Origin: Rickettsiales bacterium
GTDB lineage: Bacteria > Pseudomonadota > Alphaproteobacteria > Rickettsiales > UBA1997
Length of the DNA stretch: 52,855 nt
Direction: 5' to 3'
Assembly (NCBI GenBank): GCA_020054685.1
Contig: JAHXBS010000028.1
Coordinates: 1 to 52,855 of the forward strand
Position numbers and translations under genes: made by a program
Notes under the pieces: generated by a model
Told to the model about the DNA's origin: nothing
What the model saw: the letters and a program-made list of their open reading frames with translations, nothing else
Database searches by the model: none
Shown: positions 1 through 9,686 of the stretch, piece after piece
Layout: each line of letters begins with the position of its first letter
Numbering within the stretch: position 1 is the stretch's first letter

Positions 1-2
1 TA

Positions 3-335
3 AAAGGTTATGATGGAGATGAAACATTGACCGGTGGCACAGGAGCAGATATATTAGCAGGTGGATTTGGATTTGATTCATTTAATTTTACAAGCTTAAA
101 TGAATCAACAATAAATCAATCTGATTTAATAACTGATTTTACTCAAGGTGAAGATTCTATTAACTTCTCTAATCTAAATTTTACCGCTATTCAAGCAGGG
201 GAAGGAAGTGGAGATGTTCTTGGATATAGCTATGATCAAGAATCTGATATAACAATAATTGAAGATATTAATTCTGATTTTGTTGTAAGATTAACAGGTA
301 AGATAGATCTTACTGATAGTGATTTTGATTTTTAA
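3..335 (+). CDS. RTX-type calcium-binding secreted protein, C-terminal end (5' truncated by window edge)
   Basis: The reading frame is already open at the first bases, so the gene begins outside the window and only about 110 C-terminal residues are seen. They start with glycine/aspartate-rich nonapeptide repeats (GGTGADILA, then GGFGFDSFNF), the calcium-binding beta-roll typical of RTX proteins. A segment resembling the C-terminal part of serralysin-type RTX exoproteins follows (DLITDFTQGEDSINFSNL). The chain ends in acidic and aromatic residues (SDFDF), as type I secretion signals often do. Family knowledge suggests a protein exported by a type I (ABC/HlyD/TolC) system that folds on meeting extracellular calcium. 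The catalytic or adhesive part is not visible, so toxin, protease or adhesin cannot be told apart. The gene is convergent with radA, 58 bases away. Confidence 0.75.
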   Translation, partial: KGYDGDETLTGGTGADILAGGFGFDSFNFTSLNESTINQSDLITDFTQGEDSINFSNLNFTAIQAGEGSGDVLGYSYDQESDITIIEDINSDFVVRLTGKIDLTDSDFDF

Positions 336-393
336 TATTGTAATTTTTTAAATATGAGTAAAATGAGGGATGTGAGTCTGACTTCAAAATTAC

Positions 394-1806
394 TCAAGAT
401 CTAAATATTTTCATCAAATCTCTAATATGGCTTATTGCTATAAAATTTATATCTGGTAATGATTTTTTGATATTATTCCAATTTTTATTTTTGGTATTTG
501 CTGCGGGTATTAGGCAATTTTTGAAACCTAATTTTTGTGCTTCATTTATTCTATTTTCAAGATTACCAACCATTCTAACTTCGCCAGTAAGGCCAATTTC
601 TCCAATGGCAATGGTTGATTTGGCTATTACTTTATCTTTTGCGGCTGAAATTAAGGCGCATGCTATAGCAAGATCAGCTGCTGTTTCTTCAATCTTAAGT
701 CCGCCAACAATATTGAGGTAAACTTCTTTATCGAATAAATTTAGTCCAAATCTATTATTTAGTACAGCAATAATCATAGCAAGTCTGTTTGAGTCCCAGC
801 CAACTACGGCTCTTCTTGGAGAAGGCATATAAGAAGGAGAGATAAGGGCCTGTACCTCAATTAATATTGGCCTCGTGCCTTCTATGCCGGCAAATATGGC
901 GCAACCACTTGTGTCTATTTCATAGGAATTAAGAAATAATTCGCTTGGATTTAGCACTTCACTTAAGCCATATTCATTCATTTCAAATACCCCAATTTCA
1001 TTAGCTGGTCCAAATCTATTTTTATTGGCTCTTAAAATTCTAAAATGTAGATCCTTTTCTCCCTCAAAATATAATACTGTATCAACCATATGTTCTAGCA
1101 CTTTAGGTCCGGCAATTTGACCATCTTTTGTAATATGACTAACTATAAGTAGGGTAATATTATTTTTTTTTGCAAATATTGTAAGCTCACCCGCTGCTGC
1201 TCTAACCTGAGATACCGATCCTGGCGCCGATGATAATTCTTCAATAAACATGGTTTGGATAGAGTCAATAATCATGATAATTTGCTGATCTTGATTTTTA
1301 TCATCTGTTATTGAATTAATAATTTCGTTAATATTAGTGGTTGATCCAAGTTCGATATTATTTTGCGCTACATTCATCCTTTTGGCTCTAAGGCTAACTT
1401 GATCTATTGATTCTTCACCTGAAATATATATGACTTTATTTTTAGATTGTGATAATTTGCTGGCAGTTTGTAGTAATAATGTTGATTTGCCAATTCCAGG
1501 GCTACCGCCAATTAATATGACAGATCCTTGAACTAAGCCACCACCTAGAACTCTGTCTAATTCATTAATAGAGGTGCTAATTCTCTTAAAATCATTGATA
1601 TTTTCACTAATTTTGGTCAGTTTTAATTTAGGAGTGTGGTTATTTTTATTATTATTTTCTTTGGTAATTCTTGTGAAATGAGATCCTCCACCTTCGCCAT
1701 ATTCTTCGACCAGACTATTCCACGCGCCGCAATCAGGACATTTTCCAGACCATTTAAAGTGAATAGCTCCGCATGATTGACATGAATAAGCAGTTTTTTT
1801 TGCCAT
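394..1806 (-). CDS. radA: DNA repair protein RadA/Sms
   Basis: This is a RecA-like, DnaB-related ATPase that helps branch migration and processing of recombination intermediates. The 470 residues match the usual RadA length. At the N-terminus is the four-cysteine zinc finger (CQSCG ... CPDCG, residues about 9-27). A RecA-type ATPase core follows with Walker A GGSPGIGKST at about 100, then the RadA-specific KNRFG motif (RANKNRFGPANEIG). The C-terminal third is the Lon-protease-like domain (GGLKIEETAADLAIA and later GEIGLTGEVRMV). The start ATG is directly followed by the zinc finger (MAKKTAYSCQSC), leaving no doubt about it. The gene is divergent from the M24B aminopeptidase across 74 bases, which must hold both promoters. 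Confidence 0.96.
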   Translation of the reverse strand: MAKKTAYSCQSCGAIHFKWSGKCPDCGAWNSLVEEYGEGGGSHFTRITKENNNKNNHTPKLKLTKISENINDFKRISTSINELDRVLGGGLVQGSVILIGGSPGIGKSTLLLQTASKLSQSKNKVIYISGEESIDQVSLRAKRMNVAQNNIELGSTTNINEIINSITDDKNQDQQIIMIIDSIQTMFIEELSSAPGSVSQVRAAAGELTIFAKKNNITLLIVSHITKDGQIAGPKVLEHMVDTVLYFEGEKDLHFRILRANKNRFGPANEIGVFEMNEYGLSEVLNPSELFLNSYEIDTSGCAIFAGIEGTRPILIEVQALISPSYMPSPRRAVVGWDSNRLAMIIAVLNNRFGLNLFDKEVYLNIVGGLKIEETAADLAIACALISAAKDKVIAKSTIAIGEIGLTGEVRMVGNLENRINEAQKLGFKNCLIPAANTKNKNWNNIKKSLPDINFIAISHIRDLMKIFRS

Positions 1807-1880
1807 TGATATTTATCTTTAGTTTAATAAATTTTACTCATCTAGATTTGGTAATATTATCTTTTAAAATTTATATGTAA

Positions 1881-3635
1881 ATGGCGCTAAATAAACTTAA
1901 AAAATTCTTGCAAGAAAATAATATTGATTTTTTTATCCAGCCAAATTGCGATAGTTTTTTTAGCGAATATCTACCTGATCATTGCAAAAGAATTGAATTT
2001 ATTACCAATTTTAGCGGGTCAAATGCATGTGTAATTTTTGGTAAAAAAAAGTCATATTTTTTTACTGATGGTAGATACATCCTTCAAGCTGCTGATCAGA
2101 TTGATAATAATGAATTTGAAATTATTAATCTAGCTAAGCAAAATATTCTATCTTGGTTTAAGCAAAATTTATCGCAAAAGCAAATAATTGCTCTAGATAC
2201 CAAATTATTTAATATTAATTTTATACCAGATATTTTAAAAATTCCTGATAATAACAATGCTAAAATTAAATTTCTTGATCATAATCCCATTGATAATTTT
2301 TGGCTATCAAGGCCAAAAATAGTAAATTCAAAAATATATTTTTGTGACAATAAATTTACAGGACAAGAATCGCAAATAAAAAGGCAAAAGATAATTTTAA
2401 ATATTAAGGGAGATGCTTTATTAATTTCAAATCCTCAAAATCTTTGTTGGTTGCTAAATATTAGGGCAAGCGATGTTAAATATTCGCCAATTTTATTATC
2501 ATATGCAATTTTATATAAGGATGGTTCTTGTGATTTATTTGTGGATAAAAATTTAATATCAGTTATTAATAATAGTAACTTAATCAATGTTAATATTATT
2601 GATAGTAATTTATTTGAAGAAAAATTAACAAAAATTAAAGAAATTGATATTGTAAAAAATACTGTTAATTACCATATTTTTTCAATCTTACAAAAAAATA
2701 ATATTGCAATTAACTATAAAAATGACGATATTGAGCAATTAAGAGCTATAAAAAATAAATCAGAAATTGTCGGCACTATCAATGCTCATTACCTCGATGG
2801 ATCTGCAGTAACAAAATTTTTATATTGGATTAATCAGGCTGTTAAAAATAATATTGCAATTGATGAATTAAGTGTGGCTGATAAATTATATCAATTTCGT
2901 AAAGAAAATGAAGAATTTATCTATCCTAGCTTTGCTACGATTTCTTCTTTTGCTAGTAATGGTGCTATAATTCATTATCAGCCAACAACTAAAACTAATA
3001 AAAAAATAATTGGTAACTCGCTATATTTGGTTGATTCTGGGGGTCAATATAACAAAAATAAGGCATTTGGAACCACAGATATCACAAGAACAATTGCTAT
3101 TGGTAAAGCAAGTCAAGAAATGATTAATAATTTTACTAATGTTCTTAAAGGTCATATTGCAATTGCTAATGCTAAAATTCCTTACAAGATATCGGGTGCT
3201 AATATTGATATATTGGCAAGATATAATTTATATAAATCTGGTTTAGATTATGCTCATGGAACGGGTCATGGTGTAGGAAGTTTTTTGTCAGTTCATGAAG
3301 GTGGGTGCGGCATTAGTAAAAATTGTCACTATGAGTTAAAAGCTGGCATGATTATATCTAATGAGCCAGGATTTTATAAAGATAATGAATATGGTATTAG
3401 AATTGAGAATTTGATTTTAGTAAAAAAAGCTAGTGATGATTTTTTATGTTTTAAAACTATTAGCTTAGCTCCTATAGATCACAATTTGATCAATTTCAAA
3501 ATGCTTACATTTGAAGAAAAAAAATGGTTAATAGATTATCATATTGAAATATATGACAAAATTGCTATGATGTTAGATAAAGATGAAAAAGACTGGCTTG
3601 CTAATATCATAAAATTTTATCAGCAAAATAATTAG
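1881..3635 (+). CDS. pepP: Xaa-Pro aminopeptidase (M24B family)
   Basis: This metallo-aminopeptidase removes N-terminal residues ahead of proline. The protein is 584 residues, the long three-domain form: two creatinase-like N-terminal domains (about 1-130 and 140-270) before the pita-bread catalytic domain. The metal ligands are in order: Asp about 385 in LVDSGGQY, the second Asp in FGTTDITRT, His about 463 in HGTGHGVG, Glu in SNEPGFY (about 496) and Glu in GIRIENL (about 510). All are intact. This long form is common in alphaproteobacteria and in eukaryotic cytosolic aminopeptidase P. No downstream partner gene lies close by; a gene-poor spacer of about 320 bases follows. The family is certain; the exact symbol is less so, because E. 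coli pepP is the shorter form. Confidence 0.9.
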   Translation: MALNKLKKFLQENNIDFFIQPNCDSFFSEYLPDHCKRIEFITNFSGSNACVIFGKKKSYFFTDGRYILQAADQIDNNEFEIINLAKQNILSWFKQNLSQKQIIALDTKLFNINFIPDILKIPDNNNAKIKFLDHNPIDNFWLSRPKIVNSKIYFCDNKFTGQESQIKRQKIILNIKGDALLISNPQNLCWLLNIRASDVKYSPILLSYAILYKDGSCDLFVDKNLISVINNSNLINVNIIDSNLFEEKLTKIKEIDIVKNTVNYHIFSILQKNNIAINYKNDDIEQLRAIKNKSEIVGTINAHYLDGSAVTKFLYWINQAVKNNIAIDELSVADKLYQFRKENEEFIYPSFATISSFASNGAIIHYQPTTKTNKKIIGNSLYLVDSGGQYNKNKAFGTTDITRTIAIGKASQEMINNFTNVLKGHIAIANAKIPYKISGANIDILARYNLYKSGLDYAHGTGHGVGSFLSVHEGGCGISKNCHYELKAGMIISNEPGFYKDNEYGIRIENLILVKKASDDFLCFKTISLAPIDHNLINFKMLTFEEKKWLIDYHIEIYDKIAMMLDKDEKDWLANIIKFYQQNN

Positions 3636-3961
3636 CTTACATTAAAACATAGACTATATCTTGCTCAAGATTTTAGTAAGCATCTTTATCTAATTAAATT
3701 TTTTTCAAATTTAAAGATTATTTTATGGGGCTAAAGAGAAAAATCAGTGAGATATTATATGATAATGATCAATTTAGTAATTGCTTAATAGTGCAATTTG
3801 ATAGCCCAGCAAGTATTTATAAGCTTAAAGAAGAAGACAAAACTTAGAAAGAGTATGGGGTCAGACCCTGATTTTCCTATTAGCTCTTATTGATCTTGAT
3901 TTTTGTTGCAGATATATTAAAATAATGATAATGGATTTAATCGATTATTTTATATTTGTTA
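3636..3961. other. Gene-poor spacer between pepP and mnmG
   Basis: About 325 bases without a confident gene. It holds the possible 40-codon frame at 3725-3847. At 3857-3869 is a short, locally GC-rich palindrome, GGGTC-A-GACCC, which stands out in this AT-rich sequence. The last 90 bases before mnmG are AT-rich and presumably carry its promoter, but no good -35/-10 pair could be fixed by eye. No tRNA or known RNA signature was seen. Confidence 0.5.
3725..3847 (+). CDS. Possible small ORF of 40 residues, unknown
   Basis: ATG at 3725 opens a 40-residue frame beginning MGLKRKISEILYDND and ending KLKEEDKT before TAG. It is the only sizeable open frame in the spacer between the aminopeptidase and mnmG. 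The residue mix is protein-like (charged, no A/T-driven Lys/Asn/Ile runs), which is why it is listed. It has no recognisable domain, no convincing ribosome binding site, and could equally be a remnant of a decayed gene. Confidence 0.25.
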   Translation: MGLKRKISEILYDNDQFSNCLIVQFDSPASIYKLKEEDKT

Positions 3962-5842
3962 ATGGTGAGTAAAAGCTCTAATAAAAATTATGATGTTATT
4001 GTAATTGGTGGTGGTCATGCTGGGGTGGAGGCTGCATGCAGCGCTTATCGTTGCAATGCTAAGACATTATTAATTACAAAAAACCAACAAAATATTGGTG
4101 AAATGTCTTGCAATCCTGCTATTGGCGGCGTTGCAAAGGGTACAATCGTGCGCGAAATTGATGCTTTAGACGGAATTATGGCCAAAGCAATTGATATGGC
4201 TGGTATTCATTTTAAAATTCTTAATTCTTCTAAAGGTGCAGCTGTTCATTCACCACGAGCACAAGCAGATAGAGATTTATATAAAAAGGCAGTTAATAAA
4301 ATTTTAGCAAAGAACTATCAAGATCTTGATATAATTTATAATTCTGTAAATAATTTAATTATTAAAAATAATATTATTTGTGGCGTTAAATTAGATGATA
4401 ATCAAGAAATAATGGCAAAATCTGTTATTTTGACTACTGGCACTTTTCTTTCAGGAGTAATTCATATTGGGTTAAAACAAATTGCTGCAGGAAGGTTGAA
4501 TGAAAAGCCATCATATACTATATCTGATAATTTGCGTTATCATAATTTTAAATTAGCTAGACTTAAAACAGGAACACCGCCAAGAATTCTGGCATCTTCA
4601 ATTAATTATACAAATTTAGAGGAGCAGTTAAGTGACAAAGTTTTAAAGCCATTTTCTTATTTAAATGATAAAATAACCACTAAGCAAATTAAATGTTATA
4701 TCACTTATACTAATAGCAAAACTCACAAAATTATTAAAGATAATCTTGATAAATCGGCAATTTATGGTGGTGCAATTTCAGGAAAGGGTCCGAGATATTG
4801 CCCCTCAATTGAAGATAAGATACATCGCTTTTACGACAAAGAAAAGCATCAAATTTTCCTTGAGCCTGAAGGTTTGAATTCAGATTTAATATACCCTAAT
4901 GGCATATCAACTTCTTTGCCTCATGAAATTCAAGAGCAATTTATAAAAACAATTTCTGGGTTGGAAAATGCTATAATTAAGCAATCAGGATATGCGATTG
5001 AATATGATTATGTAGATCCAAGGGAGTTGTTACCAACATTAGAAACAAAAAAAATTGCTAATTTATTTTTTGCTGGTCAGATTAATGGCACCACAGGATA
5101 TGAAGAAGCTGCTGGTCAAGGTCTGGTTGCTGGAGTTAATGCGGCAAATAAAGCATTATCTCTAAATAATGATTTTATTTTATCTAGATCTAATTCATAT
5201 ATAGGAGTTATGATAGATGATCTTACATCTTTAGGAACTAATGAACCCTATAGAATGTTAACCTCAAGAGCAGAATATCGCTTATCACTTAGATCTGATA
5301 ATGCTGATTTAAGGCTTACTAAATTAGCAATAAAGTATAAATTTTGCTCAAAAGATCGCCAGCAATATTTTGAAAAAAAAGTTCTAAATATTGATTTTGC
5401 AAAAAATATTCTAGAAAACTTGATTATTAGTCCTAATAAATTATATAAAGATTATAATATCAAAATTAGTCAAGACGGGGTTAAAAGAAATGCTATGCAA
5501 TTACTATCTTTACAAAATATTAATTTTAGTGACTTAGAGAAAATATGGCCTCAAGAAATTTCCCAAATTGAAAGAGGGGTTAAATATCAATTAAAAATTG
5601 ATGCAACCTATGATTCCTACGTTTCAAGGCAAAATAGCGACATAAAATTACTTTTAGATTATGAAAATCTGAAAATTCCTCTTGATATTGATTATAATGA
5701 CATTCAAAGTTTATCTAATGAGGTAAAAGAAAAGCTTAATGAATATAAGCCGCACTCAATTGCATCTGCCTCAAAGATTAGTGGAGTTACCCAAGCTTCA
5801 ATTATGGCAATATTAATTTTTATTAAAAAAAGCAAGAAATAG
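3962..5842 (+). CDS. mnmG: tRNA uridine-5-carboxymethylaminomethyl modification enzyme MnmG (GidA)
   Basis: With MnmE, this FAD-dependent enzyme makes the (carboxymethyl)aminomethyl modification at U34 of tRNAs reading split codon boxes. The N-terminal dinucleotide-binding fold is plain ([16 protein letters not shown]), followed by GidA signatures [27 protein letters not shown] and the mid-protein [13 protein letters not shown]. The C-terminal helical domain (from about 540) is complete. Total length is about 626 residues, normal for the family. I place the start at ATG 3962 rather than the in-frame TTG six bases upstream. mnmE and the usual rsmG/parAB neighbours are not here, so the ancestral gid cluster has been broken up. 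A TPR gene follows after 7 bases. Confidence 0.97.
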   Translation: MVSKSSNKNYDVIVIGGGHAGVEAACSAYRCNAKTLLITKNQQNIGEMSCNPAIGGVAKGTIVREIDALDGIMAKAIDMAGIHFKILNSSKGAAVHSPRAQADRDLYKKAVNKILAKNYQDLDIIYNSVNNLIIKNNIICGVKLDDNQEIMAKSVILTTGTFLSGVIHIGLKQIAAGRLNEKPSYTISDNLRYHNFKLARLKTGTPPRILASSINYTNLEEQLSDKVLKPFSYLNDKITTKQIKCYITYTNSKTHKIIKDNLDKSAIYGGAISGKGPRYCPSIEDKIHRFYDKEKHQIFLEPEGLNSDLIYPNGISTSLPHEIQEQFIKTISGLENAIIKQSGYAIEYDYVDPRELLPTLETKKIANLFFAGQINGTTGYEEAAGQGLVAGVNAANKALSLNNDFILSRSNSYIGVMIDDLTSLGTNEPYRMLTSRAEYRLSLRSDNADLRLTKLAIKYKFCSKDRQQYFEKKVLNIDFAKNILENLIISPNKLYKDYNIKISQDGVKRNAMQLLSLQNINFSDLEKIWPQEISQIERGVKYQLKIDATYDSYVSRQNSDIKLLLDYENLKIPLDIDYNDIQSLSNEVKEKLNEYKPHSIASASKISGVTQASIMAILIFIKKSKK

Positions 5843-5849
5843 CATCATA

Positions 5850-6701
5850 ATGAAAATTATTAAGATTAAAAATAATTTATTTTTGCTTTTATTAAGCTTA
5901 TTTCTTATCAAATCGAATTTTGCTAGCGCTGTTTCTAATAATATTATTCTTGATAATATAGAAAAAAGTTTGATTTTTAGCAAGCAAGATATGCAAAAAA
6001 TTAACTTCTATGATAAAGATCAAGATAGTTCAATGACTATTAATAGGGTCAATGATAGAAATAATTCTCCTTCTGCTGGGGTTAGTATTAAAGTTATTGA
6101 AGCTGATAATTTTGAAAATGAAATAAAAGAAAAAGAAAATATTGCTTATAATGCAGCATTAATTGGACAATATGAAGTTGCCATTCAGCTATATAAGGAT
6201 ATTATTAATGATGATCCAGATAATGAATATGCTAAATTTTCGCTTGCAGTTGCCTATCAAAATCTTAACCAATATAGCCAGGCAAAAGATCTTTACAATG
6301 AATTATTAGCCAAAAATCCAGATAATAAAAAAGATATTATTAGTAATTTGCTATCAATTTTGGTTGAAGAATCTCCCAAAGAAGCGACTTATTTTTTAAC
6401 AAGATTAGCTACGCAAAATCCTTCATCTGGTTATATTATGGCTCAATTAGCTTTGGCTTATGAAAAAATTAATGATTATAGTGGTGCGATAAGATTTTTA
6501 AAAAGAGCAATAATTTTAGACCCTAATAATATTCAATATATCTATAATTTAGCAGTTTTTTATGATAAATCTGATCAGAAAATTAGCGCTATAGAAAATT
6601 ATCAAAAGGTGTTAAGAAATTATAGTGAAAATATTGGTTTGGCTTCAATTGATGCAATTGAATCGAGAATAAAATCACTAAATATCATTGATAATGATTA
6701 A
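5850..6701 (+). CDS. Secreted tetratricopeptide-repeat protein next to pilT
   Basis: The 283-residue protein starts with a signal peptide (basic MKIIKIKNN, hydrophobic leucine-rich core, cleavage expected after NFASA, about residue 27). From about residue 95 to 270 there are four or more TPR-like helical pairs, with the typical A-x-x-x-Y/L and D/N-P turn pattern (DDPDNEYAKF, NPDNKKDI, LDPNNIQYIYN). TPR proteins of this kind act as periplasmic scaffolds, for example in type IV pilus assembly (PilF/Tgl-like) or envelope complexes. No lipobox is seen, so it is probably periplasmic rather than a lipoprotein. The stop overlaps the start of pilT, suggesting translational coupling and a shared role in the pilus. 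That role is inferred from position only. Confidence 0.7.
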   Translation: MKIIKIKNNLFLLLLSLFLIKSNFASAVSNNIILDNIEKSLIFSKQDMQKINFYDKDQDSSMTINRVNDRNNSPSAGVSIKVIEADNFENEIKEKENIAYNAALIGQYEVAIQLYKDIINDDPDNEYAKFSLAVAYQNLNQYSQAKDLYNELLAKNPDNKKDIISNLLSILVEESPKEATYFLTRLATQNPSSGYIMAQLALAYEKINDYSGAIRFLKRAIILDPNNIQYIYNLAVFYDKSDQKISAIENYQKVLRNYSENIGLASIDAIESRIKSLNIIDND

Positions 6702-7725
6702 AAAAATACTACTTCATTGTGGTAATATGGGTTGCTCAGATGTTCATCTTTCTGCCAAGACTCATATAACTATGAGGCTTCATGGAGATATCACTAACAT
6801 AAAAGGATTATCACCTTTTACTAGTGAGCAAGTATATCAAATGATCAAGTCAATAACATCTAAAACTCAATGGCAAAATTATATCGATAATTTAGAAATA
6901 GATTTTTCTATTCAGTTAAATGAAGATTTGCGATATAGAGTCAATGCATTTCACACTATAAATGGTCCTGCAGCTGTATTTAGGCATATTCCTTTAGAGA
7001 TTAAATCACTTAAAGATCTTCATGTTCCACCAATAATTCAAAGCTTAGCAAAATATCAGAATGGTCTTGTATTAATCTGTGGTCCAACTGGTAGTGGCAA
7101 ATCTACTACAATTTCTTCATTGATCAATCATATTAATGAAACAACAAGAAGTCATATTATTACTATTGAAGATCCGGTTGAGTTTATTCATAAAAATAAG
7201 AAATCAATTATAAATCAAAGAGAGGTTGGTAGTAATACTAAGTCATTTCCTCTGGCACTTAGAAATGTTCTTCGAGAAGATCCGGATGTTATATTAGTTG
7301 GAGAGATGAGAGATTTAGAAACCATGCAATTAACACTAACTGCAGCTGAGACTGGTCATTTAGTTTTTGCAACACTTCATACTAGCTCATCTGTTCATAC
7401 TATTAATAGAATTATTGATGTATTTCCTCCTAGAGATAAATCTTCTGTCAGAAGCATGCTGTCATCTTCTCTTAAAGCTGTATTATCGCAGCATTTAGTT
7501 ATTGGTAAAGATGGACTAAGATATCCTGCTACAGAATTAATGTTTGTTAATAATTCAATAAGAAACCTGATTAGAGATGATAAGGTTCATCAAATAAATT
7601 CAATAATTGAAATAAGTAAAAAAGATAATATGTATTTAATGAGAGATTCAATTAATGATTTTTTAGAAAAAGGCATTATCAGTGAAGATACAGCGCAAGA
7701 AGGTTTTTTATATTGTGGTCAATAG
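6694..7725 (+). CDS. pilT: Type IV pilus retraction ATPase PilT-like
   Basis: This is a hexameric secretion-superfamily ATPase expected to drive pilus retraction at the inner membrane. The N-terminal PAS-like domain has the PilT hallmark SDVHLSA with the GDI loop. The core shows Walker A GPTGSGKST (about 127), the Asp box (ITIEDPVEF), Walker B with ILVGEMRD, and the His box (GHLVFATLHT). The following segment (RIIDVFPPRDKSSVRSML and SQHL) is typical of PilT rather than of PilB or GspE, which carry an extra N-terminal domain and a zinc motif. DotB of type IVB secretion is a related possibility, but the PilT signatures fit better. I chose ATG 6694 over the in-frame TTG at 6688; it overlaps the TPR stop. 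The 3' end overlaps convergent bioA by 18 bases. Confidence 0.85.
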   Translation: MIKKILLHCGNMGCSDVHLSAKTHITMRLHGDITNIKGLSPFTSEQVYQMIKSITSKTQWQNYIDNLEIDFSIQLNEDLRYRVNAFHTINGPAAVFRHIPLEIKSLKDLHVPPIIQSLAKYQNGLVLICGPTGSGKSTTISSLINHINETTRSHIITIEDPVEFIHKNKKSIINQREVGSNTKSFPLALRNVLREDPDVILVGEMRDLETMQLTLTAAETGHLVFATLHTSSSVHTINRIIDVFPPRDKSSVRSMLSSSLKAVLSQHLVIGKDGLRYPATELMFVNNSIRNLIRDDKVHQINSIIEISKKDNMYLMRDSINDFLEKGIISEDTAQEGFLYCGQ

Positions 7726-8961
7726 TGCATCGCACGCATTAATAATTTTATTTATATCTTTAATTGAAATATTAAGTGGTGGCATAATGTAAAGGCAATT
7801 TGATAATGGTCTTAAAAAAACATCATATTTAATTGTCTCTTCTCTCATTTTTTGAATTTGTTGCCATTCTTTTTTAAATTCAATTACCCCAATATTTCCA
7901 ATCACTCTAATATCTATAACATCTTTGTAATTTTTAAATTTTTGTAAAGATTTTATTAATATTTGCTGATTTCTTAGAGATGATTTTTCGTAATTATTTT
8001 TTTCAAATAAGTCAAGAGATGCATTTGCTGAGCTACATGCAAGAGGGTTTCCCATAAAAGTTGGTCCATGCATTAATGCTAAATCTAGATCATCTCCTAA
8101 AAAAGCATTATAGATTTTATTACTTGTCATAGTTGCAGCCAGAGTCATCACTCCACCTGTTAAAGCTTTGCCAATCGTTAAAATGTCGGGCTTTATAATT
8201 TTGGAGTGCATATAAGCAAATTTTTTACCAGCTCGATAAAATCCAACTGCACATTCATCGCAAATAAATAAGATATTATATTTTTGAGTAATATTGAATA
8301 TTTGCTCTAATATAGTGATTTTATGAAATTTCATTGCAGCTGAACATTGAATTAGTGGTTCAATGAATAATCCCGCTATTTCATGGTTGTTTTTTTTGAC
8401 AAAATCTTCAAATTGATTAAGCTCATTTTGGTTATTTGGCAGATCAATTGAATAGTTATTTAGTAGCAATTTACTAAATTTTTGATGCATACCAGTTGAT
8501 AAATCTGCAAGAGACATTGCGCCTGTAGTATCGCCATGATATGAATTTTTAAAAGAGATAAATTTAGTTTTATTTTTTTGTTTAATATTGAGGTGATATT
8601 GCCATGCTATTTTCATGGCAACTTCAATTGCAGTAGAGCCAGAATCGGAAAAAAAGCATTTATCCATATTGCTAAATTGACATAATCGATATGCTAATTT
8701 ATATGTTTGCTCATTAGCAAATCCTGCTAGCATTATATGTGGCAATTTATTGAGCTGAGATTTTATAGCTTTTTTAATATGTGGGTGATTGTAGCCATGA
8801 GCAATTGACCACCAAGATGATATTGCATCAATTAATATTTTGTTATTATTGAGATATATTCTAGAACCTCTAGTTTTTTTAACATCTAATTGAGCAAGAT
8901 GATTTTGCATCTGAGTATATGGTAGCCAGATATGATTTTGTCCTTTTTTAATGTAATTCAT
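7708..8961 (-). CDS. bioA: Adenosylmethionine-8-amino-7-oxononanoate aminotransferase (biotin synthesis)
   Basis: This PLP enzyme converts KAPA to DAPA using S-adenosylmethionine as amino donor. The 417 residues match class III aminotransferases of the BioA type. The N-terminus is characteristic (HIWLPYTQM), followed by SSWWSIAHGYNHP and the DAPA-aminotransferase-like SYHGDTTGAMSL. FICDECAVGFYRAGKKFA holds the conserved Asp, and the PLP lysine lies in TIGKALTGG. The distal signature GPTFMGNPLAC is also intact. It is the last gene of a minus-strand run (DUF192-hisD-bamD-bioA), with its start touching the bamD stop. No other bio gene is in the window, so pathway completeness cannot be judged. 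Confidence 0.93.
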   Translation of the reverse strand: MNYIKKGQNHIWLPYTQMQNHLAQLDVKKTRGSRIYLNNNKILIDAISSWWSIAHGYNHPHIKKAIKSQLNKLPHIMLAGFANEQTYKLAYRLCQFSNMDKCFFSDSGSTAIEVAMKIAWQYHLNIKQKNKTKFISFKNSYHGDTTGAMSLADLSTGMHQKFSKLLLNNYSIDLPNNQNELNQFEDFVKKNNHEIAGLFIEPLIQCSAAMKFHKITILEQIFNITQKYNILFICDECAVGFYRAGKKFAYMHSKIIKPDILTIGKALTGGVMTLAATMTSNKIYNAFLGDDLDLALMHGPTFMGNPLACSSANASLDLFEKNNYEKSSLRNQQILIKSLQKFKNYKDVIDIRVIGNIGVIEFKKEWQQIQKMREETIKYDVFLRPLSNCLYIMPPLNISIKDINKIINACDALLTTI

Positions 8962-9686
8962 TAGCTATAATTTAATTTGTGAGCTAATTTAGTCCAAAAA
9001 TCATCAGGATATTTTTTATTAAGTTGCTCTAATAATAAATTTACTTCTTTTGTGATTCCTAAATTAATATAAATTTCTATAATTCTGTAATATGATTGGC
9101 TAACATGCTTGGAATCTGAATAATTACTGATGATTGATAGATAATCATTAATTGCACCAATGTAATTATGATTTTTAGTTTTAAATTTAGCTTTATCAAT
9201 TATACCAGATACAATAGATTCGTAAGATTGATGTTTCTTTTGCTTGGCATCTTTTATATATATTGATTTAGGGTAGCGTTTAATTAGGTTGTCAAAAGCA
9301 AAATATGAATTTTTTGCCATATCTTGTGATCTATAAATTTCTGGTATTTGCTCATAATATGAAATAGCTTTAAGATATAATATATAGTCAATATTTTTAT
9401 GAGATGGATTAAGAGTAGTAAAATTTTCTATTATTTCTAGCGTTTTATCATATTGATCTTGCATATAATAAGCATAGGAAGCCATAATTTGCCCTTTGAT
9501 ACTAAGTTCTTCAAAGGGGTAGTCTTCTATTAACTCTTCAAATTCTAATGCTGCTTCATAGTAGTTCTTTTTTAGAATTTTATTATGGGCCTTAATATAT
9601 TTTGATTCAATTGTTGGCTCCTTATTTTTGTTAGAACAAGATGCTAATATAAAAATTATAAATAAAATGATATATTTAATCTTCAT
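8961..9686 (-). CDS. bamD: Outer membrane assembly lipoprotein BamD
   Basis: BamD is the essential TPR lipoprotein of the BAM complex that inserts beta-barrel proteins into the outer membrane. The 241 residues open with a lipoprotein signal (MKIKYIILFIIFILASC, lipobox LASC with Cys about 17). TPR-like helical pairs characteristic of BamD follow: the N-terminal repeat is YIKAHNKILKKNYYEAA, then FEELIEDYPF, and a later repeat has the FDNLIKRYPKS pattern (YAFDNLIKRYPKSIY is YfiO-like). Its presence shows a true outer membrane, consistent with lptA, lptB and the porin nearby. The gene overlaps hisD by 11 bases upstream and touches bioA downstream. Confidence 0.88.
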   Translation of the reverse strand: MKIKYIILFIIFILASCSNKNKEPTIESKYIKAHNKILKKNYYEAALEFEELIEDYPFEELSIKGQIMASYAYYMQDQYDKTLEIIENFTTLNPSHKNIDYILYLKAISYYEQIPEIYRSQDMAKNSYFAFDNLIKRYPKSIYIKDAKQKKHQSYESIVSGIIDKAKFKTKNHNYIGAINDYLSIISNYSDSKHVSQSYYRIIEIYINLGITKEVNLLLEQLNKKYPDDFWTKLAHKLNYS

